Shown piece by piece: positions 54,327 to 62,884 of a stretch of 64,000 nt of DNA; the first letter of the stretch is position 1; the number at the start of each line of letters is the position of its first letter. Source of the stretch: Terriglobus roseus (GTDB lineage: Bacteria > Acidobacteriota > Terriglobia > Terriglobales > Acidobacteriaceae). The translations under genes were made by a program, and so were the position numbers. The notes below the pieces were generated by a model. The model was not told where the DNA came from and made no database searches. It saw only the letters and a program-made list of their open reading frames with translations. The stretch lies in the NCBI RefSeq assembly GCF_900105625.1, contig NZ_FNSD01000001.1:3658001-3722000 (forward strand), in the 5' to 3' direction.

Positions 54327-56639
54327 ATGAGTAACCTCCGCCAGCCACTAACCGCTCCCATCCGGCGAGTCCGCTTTGTCTATGTTGCGCTGTTCTTTGC
54401 AGCATGGACGTCGCTCATTGGCATGCGGCTTGTCTGGCTGCAGGTAGTTCGCCATCATGACTGGGTGGAGCGCGCTGCCAAGCAGCAGCAGCGAACGTTT
54501 GAAGTTGCTCCGCGTCGCGGCGTTCTGTATGACCGAAACCTTCGCGAACTTGCAGTGACCGTCCTTGCCGAATCTGTCTATGCCGTTCCCAGCGAACTTG
54601 GCGACAACCGTGCAAACGTTGCTGAGCTTCTCTCCGGTATTGTGCACGTCGATCCCACCGACACCTTCACAGCGCAGGGCAGCATCATGGCCAGGCTGAC
54701 GGCCTCCAGAAACTTCGCGTGGATTGCACGTAAGTTAACGCCGGAGCAGGCGCAGCGCGTGCGCGAATTGAACCTGAAGGGCGTGTACCTGCAGAAGGAG
54801 TTTAAGCGTTTCTATCCCAACACCGATCTTGCAGCGCAGACGCTTGGCTATGTGGGCATTGATGACACCGGCCTGGGCGGCATGGAGCGCGAGTTCGAGG
54901 ACGATCTACACGGTACCGCAGGCCATGTGCTGACAGCTGTCGATGCCAAGCGCCATGCGCTGGGCAGTGAAGAGCGCGAGCCATTGCCGGGCGAGAACCT
55001 TGTGCTGTCGATCGACACCAACATCCAGTACATGGCGGAGCGCGCTCTTGATGCGCAGATGCTGAAGATGAAGGCGGCGCACGGCACAGTAGTGGTGCAG
55101 GATCCGCACACGGGCCAGATCCTTGCGCTTGCGATCTCGCCGCGTTACAACCCGAATGATCTGAAGCACCAGGATCCGACCATCCTGAAGAACCTGGCTG
55201 TCAGCGATGTGTATGAGCCAGGCTCAACCTTCAAGCTGGTGACCTATGCTGCGGCGGTGGATGGTGCCGGTGTACAGCCTACAGATATCGTGGATTGCCA
55301 GGGCGGCGCCATGACGATGTATGGCCGCACCTTGCATGACGATAAGTCTGACCACTTTGGCCGTGTGACGGTGCAATTTGCACTGGAGCATTCGAGCGAT
55401 GTGGGCGCTGCCAAGATGGCGATGAAGCTTGGCAACAGTAAGTTCTACGACTACATTCGCGGCTTTGGTTTCGGTGACCGTTCCGGGATTGAACTGCCGA
55501 GCGAGACGCGTGGTCTGCTGCGGCCTGCCCGTAAGTGGGAGGCGACGAGCATCATGTCTATCGCTATCGGGCATGAGGTGGGTGTTACACCGGTGCAACT
55601 GGTGACGATGGTGTCTGCGATTGCCAATGGTGGCACCTATCTTCCGCCGCACATCCTGCTCGATGAGACGGAACTTATGAAGGGTGATAGTCGGCTGCGG
55701 CCTGCAGCCTTCCATCCTACGAACTCACTGCCTGCAAAGATGCCGGATGGCGCGCACCGCGTAATCACCGAGCTGACCGCTGCGAAGATGCGGCAGATGA
55801 TGGAAGGCACGATCGTCGAAGGTACGGGTAAGACGGGCGCGCTCAATGGTTACAGTGCCGGCGGCAAGACGGGCACCGCGCAGAAGATCGATCCTGTCAC
55901 ACACACTTACTCGCACACGCGCACAGTTGCCAGCTTCGCCGGTATCGCGCCCATCAACAATCCTGCTATCTCAGTCGCGGTCATCATTGATGACCCGATG
56001 GTTGGAACACGCTATGGCGCTGAGACCAGCGCTCCTGTCTTCAAGCAGGTCGCACAGGAAGTTCTCGAATACCTGGGCGTACCGCACGACCAGCCACTGA
56101 AGGTTGTAAAGCCCGACAGCGCCGCTCCGAAGCTGGAGCTTGCGGGCGATGCGCCGAGCGAAGATCCGGGTGATCTGAACGTGATGTATGAGGAAATCAA
56201 CTCACTGCCCGCAGACGACCCACTGCGCCAGAAGAGTGATGCAGCCGTGGTCGCGGCAACGGCGGCTGCGGCGCCCGTACCGGTGGCATCGACGGAGAAG
56301 AAGGGCATCTTTGCGGCGCTGCCGGAGAAGATGTTGAAGGCGTTCCGCGATCATGGCGGATCGTCCATCATGACGGACGAGACGACCGAGGCCAACAAGC
56401 TGTCGCCGAAACCTGTGGCGGACCATGTGCAACGAACCGATGGCGCCGTGGTCGTGGATGCCAGCACAAAAGTTGCGGTGCCAGTGATGCAGGGCGGATT
56501 GCGTGCGGTGATTCAACAGGCCGCGGGGGCTGGATTGCGTGTGCAGCCGGTGGGCAGCGGCCTGGCGCGGGAGCAGGTGCCCGCTGCCGGAACCATGGTG
56601 CCGTTAGGTACCGAAGTGGTCGTGCGGTTTACGCGATGA
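54327..56639 (+). CDS. ftsI: Septal transpeptidase FtsI (class B PBP) with C-terminal PASTA domain
   Basis: A 770-residue class B penicillin-binding protein that cross-links septal peptidoglycan. It has a short cytoplasmic tail, one membrane helix at about 17-37, the pedestal domain (DRNLRELAVTVLAESVYAVP), and the transpeptidase domain with SxxK Ser300 in EPGSTFKLV, the second motif at 356-358 reading SSD rather than the usual SxN, and KTG at 514-516 (GGKTGTAQK). A linker of about 100 residues leads to one PASTA domain at about 705-770. PASTA-bearing PBPs of this type are known in Gram-positives and in several other phyla. Its stop overlaps the next gene (ATGA). Confidence 0.93.
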   Translation: MSNLRQPLTAPIRRVRFVYVALFFAAWTSLIGMRLVWLQVVRHHDWVERAAKQQQRTFEVAPRRGVLYDRNLRELAVTVLAESVYAVPSELGDNRANVAELLSGIVHVDPTDTFTAQGSIMARLTASRNFAWIARKLTPEQAQRVRELNLKGVYLQKEFKRFYPNTDLAAQTLGYVGIDDTGLGGMEREFEDDLHGTAGHVLTAVDAKRHALGSEEREPLPGENLVLSIDTNIQYMAERALDAQMLKMKAAHGTVVVQDPHTGQILALAISPRYNPNDLKHQDPTILKNLAVSDVYEPGSTFKLVTYAAAVDGAGVQPTDIVDCQGGAMTMYGRTLHDDKSDHFGRVTVQFALEHSSDVGAAKMAMKLGNSKFYDYIRGFGFGDRSGIELPSETRGLLRPARKWEATSIMSIAIGHEVGVTPVQLVTMVSAIANGGTYLPPHILLDETELMKGDSRLRPAAFHPTNSLPAKMPDGAHRVITELTAAKMRQMMEGTIVEGTGKTGALNGYSAGGKTGTAQKIDPVTHTYSHTRTVASFAGIAPINNPAISVAVIIDDPMVGTRYGAETSAPVFKQVAQEVLEYLGVPHDQPLKVVKPDSAAPKLELAGDAPSEDPGDLNVMYEEINSLPADDPLRQKSDAAVVAATAAAAPVPVASTEKKGIFAALPEKMLKAFRDHGGSSIMTDETTEANKLSPKPVADHVQRTDGAVVVDASTKVAVPVMQGGLRAVIQQAAGAGLRVQPVGSGLAREQVPAAGTMVPLGTEVVVRFTR

Positions 56640-57001
56640 TCGACGCGCACTGGTCCGTCATCATCCTGATTGGTGCGGTCGTCGGCGTTGTTGTGGGCAC
56701 CATCGGTACCAGCGGCGCCATCATGATTCCGCTGCTGGTGTTTGTGTTCGGACTTTCGCAGACGAGTGCGCAGGGTACGGCCTTGTTGATGGCCTCGTGT
56801 CCCTTGTGGATTGCACCGATGCTGGTCTACGCGCGTGCGCACCACGTGGAGTGGAGGCTGGGTTTGCTGCTGGCGACGGGCATGGCGGTGGGCAGCATCT
56901 ATGGCGCCAGGCTTGCGCTGCAGTTACCGACGGTCTATCTCAAGCGTGGATTCGCGCTGATGCTGGCGGCAGTTGCCGTGCGCATGTTCTTCCAGCGGTA
57001 G
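56636..57001 (+). CDS. Half-size TauE/SafE-like membrane permease
   Basis: A 121-residue protein with four hydrophobic segments (IILIGAVVGVVVGTIGTSGA, IPLLVFVFGLSQTSAQGTAL, RLGLLLATGMAVGSIYGARL, RGFALMLAAVAVRMF). Residues GAVVGVVVGTIGTSGAIMIP and SIYGARLALQLP match the repeat unit of TauE/SafE anion exporters, which normally have about 250 residues with two such repeats. A half-size form would have to dimerise. It overlaps ftsI by four bases and precedes murE by 12, so it is expressed with the dcw cluster, where no such gene is usual. Confidence 0.8.
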   Translation: MIDAHWSVIILIGAVVGVVVGTIGTSGAIMIPLLVFVFGLSQTSAQGTALLMASCPLWIAPMLVYARAHHVEWRLGLLLATGMAVGSIYGARLALQLPTVYLKRGFALMLAAVAVRMFFQR

Positions 57002-57013
57002 AATCGCGCGAGG

Positions 57014-58510
57014 ATGAATTGGACTGACATCATTGCCGGTGTACCGGTGCTTGCGCTGGGTGACACGGAGCGCGCAGAGATTGTGGGTGTGGAGTATGAC
57101 TCCCGTGCGGTGCGTGCCGGTTCGCTGTTCGTCGCGATGCGCGGCGAGACCACCGATGGCAACAAGTATGTGCGCGCTGCACTGGATGCGGGTGCCGTCG
57201 CAATTGTGACGGACGCGCGGGAGAGCTTTGCCTTCGCCGATGCGCGCGGTGTGCCGGCGGCGCTGATTGCCGATGGCCGGCGGGCGCTGGCGGCGGTAAG
57301 TGCGAACTTCTTTGGCCATCCTGAGCGGCAGTTGAAGCTGTGTGGCATTACCGGAACGAACGGTAAGACCACGACAGCCTTTCTGCTTGAGGGCTTGCTC
57401 AACTCTGTGGCACGCAAGAGCGTGTTGATCGGCACCATTGAGACGCATGTGGCGGGCGAGGTGCGGCCGAGTCCGCATACGACGCCGGAGAGCCGCGATG
57501 TGCTGGCGATCTTTGCCGATGGTGCGGCTGCAGGTGCGACCGAAGCGGTAATGGAGATGAGCTCGCACGCGCTGCAGCAGGAGCGTGTGTGGGCGCTGCC
57601 GGTAGACGTTGCCGTCTTCACAAACCTGACACAGGACCATCTGGACTTCCACGGCACCATGGACGCTTACGCGGGCGCGAAGGCGCGGCTGTTCCAGGGT
57701 GTGGGCGCTGCGGCGCCGCGGGTTGCGGTCATCAATGCGGACGACCCTTACACTGCGCTGATGATGGACGCCGCGAAGAATTGCGAGACGTGCTGGACCT
57801 ATAGTGTCGATGCGGATGCGGACTTCAAGGCGAGCAACGTTGCGTTGCGTGCGGGTGCGACGAGCTTTGTGATGGCTACTCCCTTTGGTGATGCAGAGGT
57901 GGTGTCGCAACTGACCGGTCGCGTGAATGTCTATAACCTGCTGGCCGCTGCGGCGGCTGCAATGGGACGAGGGCTGACGCTGGATAAAGTGGTGAGTGGT
58001 GCGGCTGCGCTGCCGCCGGTGCCGGGACGCTTTGAGACGGTGGCGAACGCGCTTGGCTTCACCGTCGTGGTGGACTACGCGCATACGGATGATGCGTTAC
58101 GAAACCTGATTGTGCTGGCGCGTGAGCTTGCAGGAGATGCTCGCGTGCTTACGCTGTTCGGTTGTGGTGGCGATCGCGATAAGACGAAGCGGCCAAAGAT
58201 GGGCCGTGCCGCGGGCCAAGGCAGCGATGTAGTGATCGTCACGAGTGATAACCCGCGCAGTGAAGATCCTGCGGCGATTGCGGAAGAAGCGCTGGCGGGT
58301 GTGGGTGCGACGGGCAACGCGAATGTTCGGGTGGAGCTGGATCGTGCCGCTGCGATTGCGCTTGCAGTGAACGAAGCGCGCGCCGGCGACATCGTACTGA
58401 TTGCCGGCAAAGGCCATGAGAAGACGCAGACATCGCGCGGCGTGGCGGTGCCGTTCGACGACGTTGCAATAGCCGCGGCGGCGCTGCGTGAGAGGGAATC
58501 AAGGGCATGA
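57014..58510 (+). CDS. murE: UDP-MurNAc-tripeptide synthetase MurE (meso-DAP type)
   Basis: MurE adds the third residue to UDP-MurNAc-L-Ala-D-Glu. The 498-residue protein shows the N-terminal UDP-binding part (VGVEYDSRAVRAGSLFVAM), the ATP P-loop ITGTNGKTTTAFLLEG, SSHALQQERV, NLTQDHLDFHG, and the carbamylated-Lys region GAKARLFQG. The motif DNPRSEDP near 411 is the marker for meso-diaminopimelate specificity, whereas Lys-specific enzymes have a different sequence. A stop/start overlap (ATGA) links it to murF. Confidence 0.96.
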   Translation: MNWTDIIAGVPVLALGDTERAEIVGVEYDSRAVRAGSLFVAMRGETTDGNKYVRAALDAGAVAIVTDARESFAFADARGVPAALIADGRRALAAVSANFFGHPERQLKLCGITGTNGKTTTAFLLEGLLNSVARKSVLIGTIETHVAGEVRPSPHTTPESRDVLAIFADGAAAGATEAVMEMSSHALQQERVWALPVDVAVFTNLTQDHLDFHGTMDAYAGAKARLFQGVGAAAPRVAVINADDPYTALMMDAAKNCETCWTYSVDADADFKASNVALRAGATSFVMATPFGDAEVVSQLTGRVNVYNLLAAAAAAMGRGLTLDKVVSGAAALPPVPGRFETVANALGFTVVVDYAHTDDALRNLIVLARELAGDARVLTLFGCGGDRDKTKRPKMGRAAGQGSDVVIVTSDNPRSEDPAAIAEEALAGVGATGNANVRVELDRAAAIALAVNEARAGDIVLIAGKGHEKTQTSRGVAVPFDDVAIAAAALRERESRA

Positions 58511-59898
58511 CATTGACGTTGGGACAGGTTGCGGATTGGATCCATGCAGAGGGTGATTTCGACCTGCAGGCACAGGTGTTCGGCTACTCCATCGATTCCC
58601 GCACGGTAGCTGCGGGCGATCTGTTTTTCGCGGTCACCGGCGAGCGGTTGGATGGGCATGAATTCGTTGCGGCGGCGTTGAAAGCAGGCGCCGCGGCTGC
58701 GGTGGTGAGTACGCACTGGGTGGTGCCAGCCGAAGTTGATCCCTGCAAGTTGCTGCGTGTGCCGGAGAGCGAAGACTGCGTGCTGAAGGCGATGCAGGGG
58801 CTGGCGCACAAGGTGCGTCGGCAGTGGGGTAAGCGCGTCATCGGGATCACGGGATCCGCTGGGAAGACGACGACGAAGGAGTGTGTGGCGGCGGTGTTGT
58901 CTGCGCAGTTCAACGTGCTGAAGTCTGCGGGAAATCTAAACAATGGCTATGGTGTTCCACTGCAGTTGCTGCGATTGCAGCCGGAGCATGATGTGGCCGT
59001 CATCGAGATGGGGATGAACCACGCCGGTGAGATTGCGGCGCTAGCGAAGATTGCCGAGCCCGATTGGGTAGTGGTGAGTAACGTCGCTCCGGTCCACCTG
59101 GAGCACTTTCCGGATGGTATCGCCGGGATCGCTGCGGCGAAGTACGAGCTGGTGCAGTCGCTGCCCGCGGAAGGCCTTGCCTTTCTGAATGCGGATGATC
59201 CCTATGTGTCGAAGTTTGGCCGCGATCGAGAGAGGCATGCGCGGTACTTTGGTCTACGCAGTACGTCAGCGGCGGTAAGTGCGACGGATGTTGTGAGTGC
59301 CGGTGCGGATGGCATGCGCTTCACGGTTGAGGCTGGCGGAGAGCGCCGGCCGGCCTCAATTGCATTGCTCGGGGAGCACAATGTCTACAACGCGCTTGCG
59401 GGCATTGCGGTAGGGCTTGAGAGTGGGATGACACTGCAGGCGTGCATCGATGCGCTGTTGGTGTTGCAGCCGAGCGACAAGCGTGGCGAGCAGTTGCTGT
59501 GGCGCGGCGCGCGGATCATCAATGACAGCTATAACAGCAACCCGCGCGCGCTGGATGCGATGGTGGATGCGCTGATGGCGGTCGAGGCGACTCGGCATAT
59601 TGTCGTTGCGGGCGAGATGCTGGAACTGGGGCCGGACGCGGATGTACTGCATGCGGAGTGTGGCGCTTACATGCTGTCGCGCGGTGTGGATGTTGCTCTA
59701 GGTGTGCGCGGCCATGCGGCGGCGCTGGTGCAGGGCGCGGGGGATCGCGGGCTGTTTGCCCTGACGCCGGAGGATGCCGGGATGTGGATGCTGGCGAATC
59801 TGCGTGAGGGGGATGCGGTGCTGCTGAAGGCTTCGCGCGGGGTGCGGCTGGAGCGGTCGCTGGTTGCGCTTGGCCTTAGCGCCGGTTCGGGGCACTGA
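58507..59898 (+). CDS. murF: UDP-MurNAc-tripeptide:D-Ala-D-Ala ligase MurF
   Basis: MurF adds D-Ala-D-Ala to complete the pentapeptide. The 463-residue protein has the Mur domains in order: VFGYSIDSRTVAAGDLFFAV, the P-loop ITGSAGKTTTKECVAAVL, NLNNGYGVPLQLLRL, EMGMNHAGEIAALAKIAEPD and the C-terminal NDSYNSNPRALDAMVDALMA. These are MurF-specific. It overlaps murE by four bases and is followed by a 198-base gap before mraY. Confidence 0.95.
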   Translation: MTLTLGQVADWIHAEGDFDLQAQVFGYSIDSRTVAAGDLFFAVTGERLDGHEFVAAALKAGAAAAVVSTHWVVPAEVDPCKLLRVPESEDCVLKAMQGLAHKVRRQWGKRVIGITGSAGKTTTKECVAAVLSAQFNVLKSAGNLNNGYGVPLQLLRLQPEHDVAVIEMGMNHAGEIAALAKIAEPDWVVVSNVAPVHLEHFPDGIAGIAAAKYELVQSLPAEGLAFLNADDPYVSKFGRDRERHARYFGLRSTSAAVSATDVVSAGADGMRFTVEAGGERRPASIALLGEHNVYNALAGIAVGLESGMTLQACIDALLVLQPSDKRGEQLLWRGARIINDSYNSNPRALDAMVDALMAVEATRHIVVAGEMLELGPDADVLHAECGAYMLSRGVDVALGVRGHAAALVQGAGDRGLFALTPEDAGMWMLANLREGDAVLLKASRGVRLERSLVALGLSAGSGH

Positions 59899-59921
59899 CT
59901 GGTTCGTGCTTCGCACGAGTA

Positions 59922-59996
59922 GCCCACCCTTTTGCTTCGGAAAAGAATGCCCGGGATCTTGATGGCTCCCTGGAACAATGGGCACCCGATGTGGGC
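59922..59996. repeat. Imperfect palindromic element between murF and mraY
   Basis: GCCCAC (59922-59927) pairs with GTGGGC (59991-59996) and TGCCC (59948-59952) with GGGCA (59980-59984). A separate hairpin TCGTGC-TTC-GCACGA lies at 59904-59918. The wording GGGCACCCGATGTGGGC resembles dispersed intergenic palindromes that I recall from acidobacterial genomes. No ORF is supported. It lies inside the mur operon, so it is transcribed. Confidence 0.45.
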
Positions 59997-60096
59997 GTTG
60001 GGAGTACCTGTGGTGGAACCCTTGCGGTATGCGCAGGCTTCGCGCGCGTAAGCTGAAATTCGATGGTGTCTGCGCTTTTTTGCGCACGGAGGACCT

Positions 60097-61233
60097 TTGC
60101 TTTACTGGCTGCTCTATCAAAAGCTGTACCCGGTCTTTCGGGTCTTCCGTATCTTTCGGTACCTCACGTTCCGCTGCGTGTTTTCGAGCCTCACGGCGTT
60201 GCTCATCGGCCTGCTGATCGGGCCGTTCGTGATTCGGCGTCTGCGTGAGTTTCAGATCGGCCAGTACATCCGCGAAGAGGGACCTGCGAGTCATCAGAAG
60301 AAGACCGGCACGCCGACGATGGGCGGGGTGCTGATCTGCATCTCGATCCTGGTGCCGACGCTGCTCTGGAGCGATCTGTCGAATCCGTTTGTGTGGATCG
60401 CGGTGCTGTCGACAGCGGCATTCGGTGCGATCGGATTTGCGGATGATTACATCAAGGTGCTCCATAAGCGGAACCTTGGGCTGACGAGTATTCAGAAGTT
60501 GATGCTGCAGTTCCTGGCGAGCTTCGGTGTGGCCGCAGTGTTGGTGTGGATGCAGACGCGGGGCATGTATTCGACGCGGCTGGTGGTGCCGTTTGTGAAG
60601 AAGTTCCGGCCGGATTTGATCATCGGCTCGTTGCAGCACATACACGGACTTTACTGGCTGAGCTTTATTCCGTTTGTGGTCTTCGTGATGCTGGTGATCA
60701 GCTTCAGTTCGAACGCGGTGAACCTGACGGACGGGCTGGATGGGCTGGCGATTGGCTGCACCATCATCGCCGCGGGTGCGCTGACGGTGCTGACGTATGT
60801 CAGCGGTCACGTTGTCTTCAGTGACTACCTTGAGCTGCAGCGTATGCCGATGGTGGGCGAACTGACGATCTTCTGTGGCGCGATGGTGGGCGCGTCGATC
60901 GGCTTCCTTTGGTACAACGCGCACCCTGCCGAAGTGTTCATGGGCGACGTCGGATCGCTGGCGCTGGGCGGTGCGATCTCGACGGTTGCCGTCCTGGTCA
61001 AGCAGGAGCTGCTGCTGCCGTTTATCGGCGGCGTCTTCATTCTGGAGGCGGTCAGCGTGATGCTGCAGGTGGGCAGTTACAAGCTGCGTGGGGGGAAACG
61101 GATCTTCAAGATGGCGCCGCTGCACCATCACTTTGAGTTGAGCGGATGGAGTGAGAGCAAGGTGATCGCGCGCTTCTGGATTATGGCGCTGGTCTTTGCT
61201 TTGTTTGCACTGACGACGCTGAAGCTGCGTTAG
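60097..61233 (+). CDS. mraY: Phospho-MurNAc-pentapeptide transferase MraY
   Basis: MraY transfers phospho-MurNAc-pentapeptide to undecaprenyl phosphate, forming lipid I at the inner membrane. The 378-residue polytopic protein starts with TTG four bases after GGAGG (protein [10 protein letters not shown]). Signatures: the substrate loop [26 protein letters not shown]-like [15 protein letters not shown] with catalytic Asp residues, [31 protein letters not shown], and the cytoplasmic HHH motif [13 protein letters not shown]. Ten membrane helices are expected. A small GCGC-T6-GCGC hairpin sits just before the ribosome site. Confidence 0.95.
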   Translation: MLYWLLYQKLYPVFRVFRIFRYLTFRCVFSSLTALLIGLLIGPFVIRRLREFQIGQYIREEGPASHQKKTGTPTMGGVLICISILVPTLLWSDLSNPFVWIAVLSTAAFGAIGFADDYIKVLHKRNLGLTSIQKLMLQFLASFGVAAVLVWMQTRGMYSTRLVVPFVKKFRPDLIIGSLQHIHGLYWLSFIPFVVFVMLVISFSSNAVNLTDGLDGLAIGCTIIAAGALTVLTYVSGHVVFSDYLELQRMPMVGELTIFCGAMVGASIGFLWYNAHPAEVFMGDVGSLALGGAISTVAVLVKQELLLPFIGGVFILEAVSVMLQVGSYKLRGGKRIFKMAPLHHHFELSGWSESKVIARFWIMALVFALFALTTLKLR

Positions 61234-61244
61234 GCTGATAGCCC

Positions 61245-62606
61245 ATGGATCTGAAGAACAAACGCGTCCTCGTTGTTGGACTTGGTAAGAGCGGTGTTTC
61301 TGCCGCGCTTTATTTGCGCCGGCTGGGCGCGCGTGTGACCGTGAGCGATACGCGCGCGGGCGAGGCGCTGGCGAAGGAGATTCCCGCGCTGCTGGACGCC
61401 GGCGTGATGGTGGAGACGGGAGGTCATGGCGTGCTGACGTTCCGGCGGCAGGACTTGATTGTAGTGTCGCCGGGGGTGCCGCTTTCTACGCCGGAGATCC
61501 AGCAGGTGATGGCATTCGGTATGCCGCTGATCGGCGAGGTGGAACTGGCTTTCCAGGGGCTGCTGGGCAAGGTGATTGCCATCACCGGCTCAAATGGCAA
61601 GACCACGACGACGTCGCTTGTCGGTCACATTCTTGCGCATGCCGGGCTGGAGAGGAAGGTGGGCGGCAACATTGGCCTGCCCGTGGTGGAGCTGGTCGAA
61701 GGATCGACGGAGAAGACGTGGAGCGTGCTGGAGGTTTCGAGCTTTCAGCTGGAGACGATCGACACCTTTCGGCCGCACATTGCGGCAGTGTTGAATATCA
61801 CGCCGGACCACCTGGATCGTCATGGATCGTTTGAGAACTATGCGGCTTCCAAGGCTCGGATTACGGAGAACCAGACGTCCGGTGACTTCCTGGTCCTGAA
61901 CGCCGAGGACAAGTCGACGCAGATGGTGGCGGCGAAGACGAAGGCACAGATCTACTGGTTCAGCGGCGTTCGCCGCGTGAAGCAGGGGGCGTTCGTGCAT
62001 GGGGATGGCGTGTACTTCCTGGCGAAGGAGGGCGGAACGCCGGAGCCGGTGATGCCGGTGTCGGAGATCCCGCTGCCGGGTGCGCACAACGTGGAGAACG
62101 TGCTGGCGGCGATCGCGATGGCTCGTCTTGCCGGGGTTTCCGCGGAGGTGGTGCGCGAGGCGGTGGGTTCGTTCACGGCGGTGGAGCATCGTCTGCAGTT
62201 CGTTCGCCAAGTGCGTGGCGTGGCCTATTACAACGACTCAAAGGCCACGAATGTGGATGCGACGGCAAAGGCGCTTGCGTCCTTTGCCAGCGGCGTGCGC
62301 GTGATTCTTGGTGGCAAGGACAAGGGTTCGGATTACACCCTGCTCGTTCCACTGTTGAAGGAGCGGACGGTTGCCGTTTATACGATTGGTGCGGCGGCTT
62401 CGATCATCGCCTCTCAGATCGGGGAAGATGTTGTGCTGACTCCCGCGGGGACTCTGGCAGAGGCGGTTCGTTTGGCTTCGCTGACTGCGAAGGCTGGTGA
62501 GACGGTGTTGCTGGCTCCTGCCTGTGCGAGCTTTGATCAGTTTACGAGTTATGAACATCGTGGGCGGGTGTTCGTGGAGTTGGTTGAGGCTTTGCGGGGC
62601 GACTGA
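61245..62606 (+). CDS. murD: UDP-MurNAc-L-alanine:D-glutamate ligase MurD
   Basis: MurD adds D-Glu to UDP-MurNAc-L-Ala. The 453-residue protein shows the dinucleotide-like N-terminus RVLVVGLGKSGVSAALYLRR, the P-loop ITGSNGKTTTTSLVGH, GGNIGLPVVE, EVSSFQLETI, NITPDHLDRHGSFENYAASKARI with the carbamylated Lys, and the C-terminal NDSKATNVDATAKALASF and LLAPACASFDQFTSYEHRG. All are MurD hallmarks. It starts 11 bases after mraY. Confidence 0.96.
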   Translation: MDLKNKRVLVVGLGKSGVSAALYLRRLGARVTVSDTRAGEALAKEIPALLDAGVMVETGGHGVLTFRRQDLIVVSPGVPLSTPEIQQVMAFGMPLIGEVELAFQGLLGKVIAITGSNGKTTTTSLVGHILAHAGLERKVGGNIGLPVVELVEGSTEKTWSVLEVSSFQLETIDTFRPHIAAVLNITPDHLDRHGSFENYAASKARITENQTSGDFLVLNAEDKSTQMVAAKTKAQIYWFSGVRRVKQGAFVHGDGVYFLAKEGGTPEPVMPVSEIPLPGAHNVENVLAAIAMARLAGVSAEVVREAVGSFTAVEHRLQFVRQVRGVAYYNDSKATNVDATAKALASFASGVRVILGGKDKGSDYTLLVPLLKERTVAVYTIGAAASIIASQIGEDVVLTPAGTLAEAVRLASLTAKAGETVLLAPACASFDQFTSYEHRGRVFVELVEALRGD

Positions 62607-62622
62607 CTCCTCGTTTGCTTTG

Positions 62623-62771
62623 CATCCTGAGTGGAGCGCAACGGAGTCGAAGGACCTGCATTCCGTTGGCGGCGGCAGAAATGTTCTCGGCATTCCCTCC
62701 ACATTTCTGGCGCGCTAAATAGGATGCAGGTCCTTCGACTGCACTTCGCCGCGCTTCGTTTGCTCAGGATG
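62623..62771. repeat. 149-bp nested palindromic element between murD and ftsW
   Basis: The 5' end CATCCTGAG (62623-62631) pairs with CTCAGGATG (62763-62771), GTCGAAGGACCTGCAT (62646-62661) pairs with ATGCAGGTCCTTCGAC (62724-62739), and AGAAATG (62677-62683) pairs with CATTTCT (62702-62708). The whole can fold into one long stem. The wording GGTCCTTCGAC...CAGGATGACA is like a dispersed repeat that I recall in acidobacterial genomes, in the style of a MITE or REP element. It encodes nothing recognisable and fills most of the 278-base gap. Confidence 0.7.
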
Positions 62772-62884
62772 ACAAGCCTGTGGTGAGCCGGGAAAGATGG
62801 TTCACTTCGCGTGAACCATGCGAGGTACCTTGCTGCATTCGGGGTGCATCTTTTCCGTGTGGGAAGCCATAAGCTTCAGGGTGT

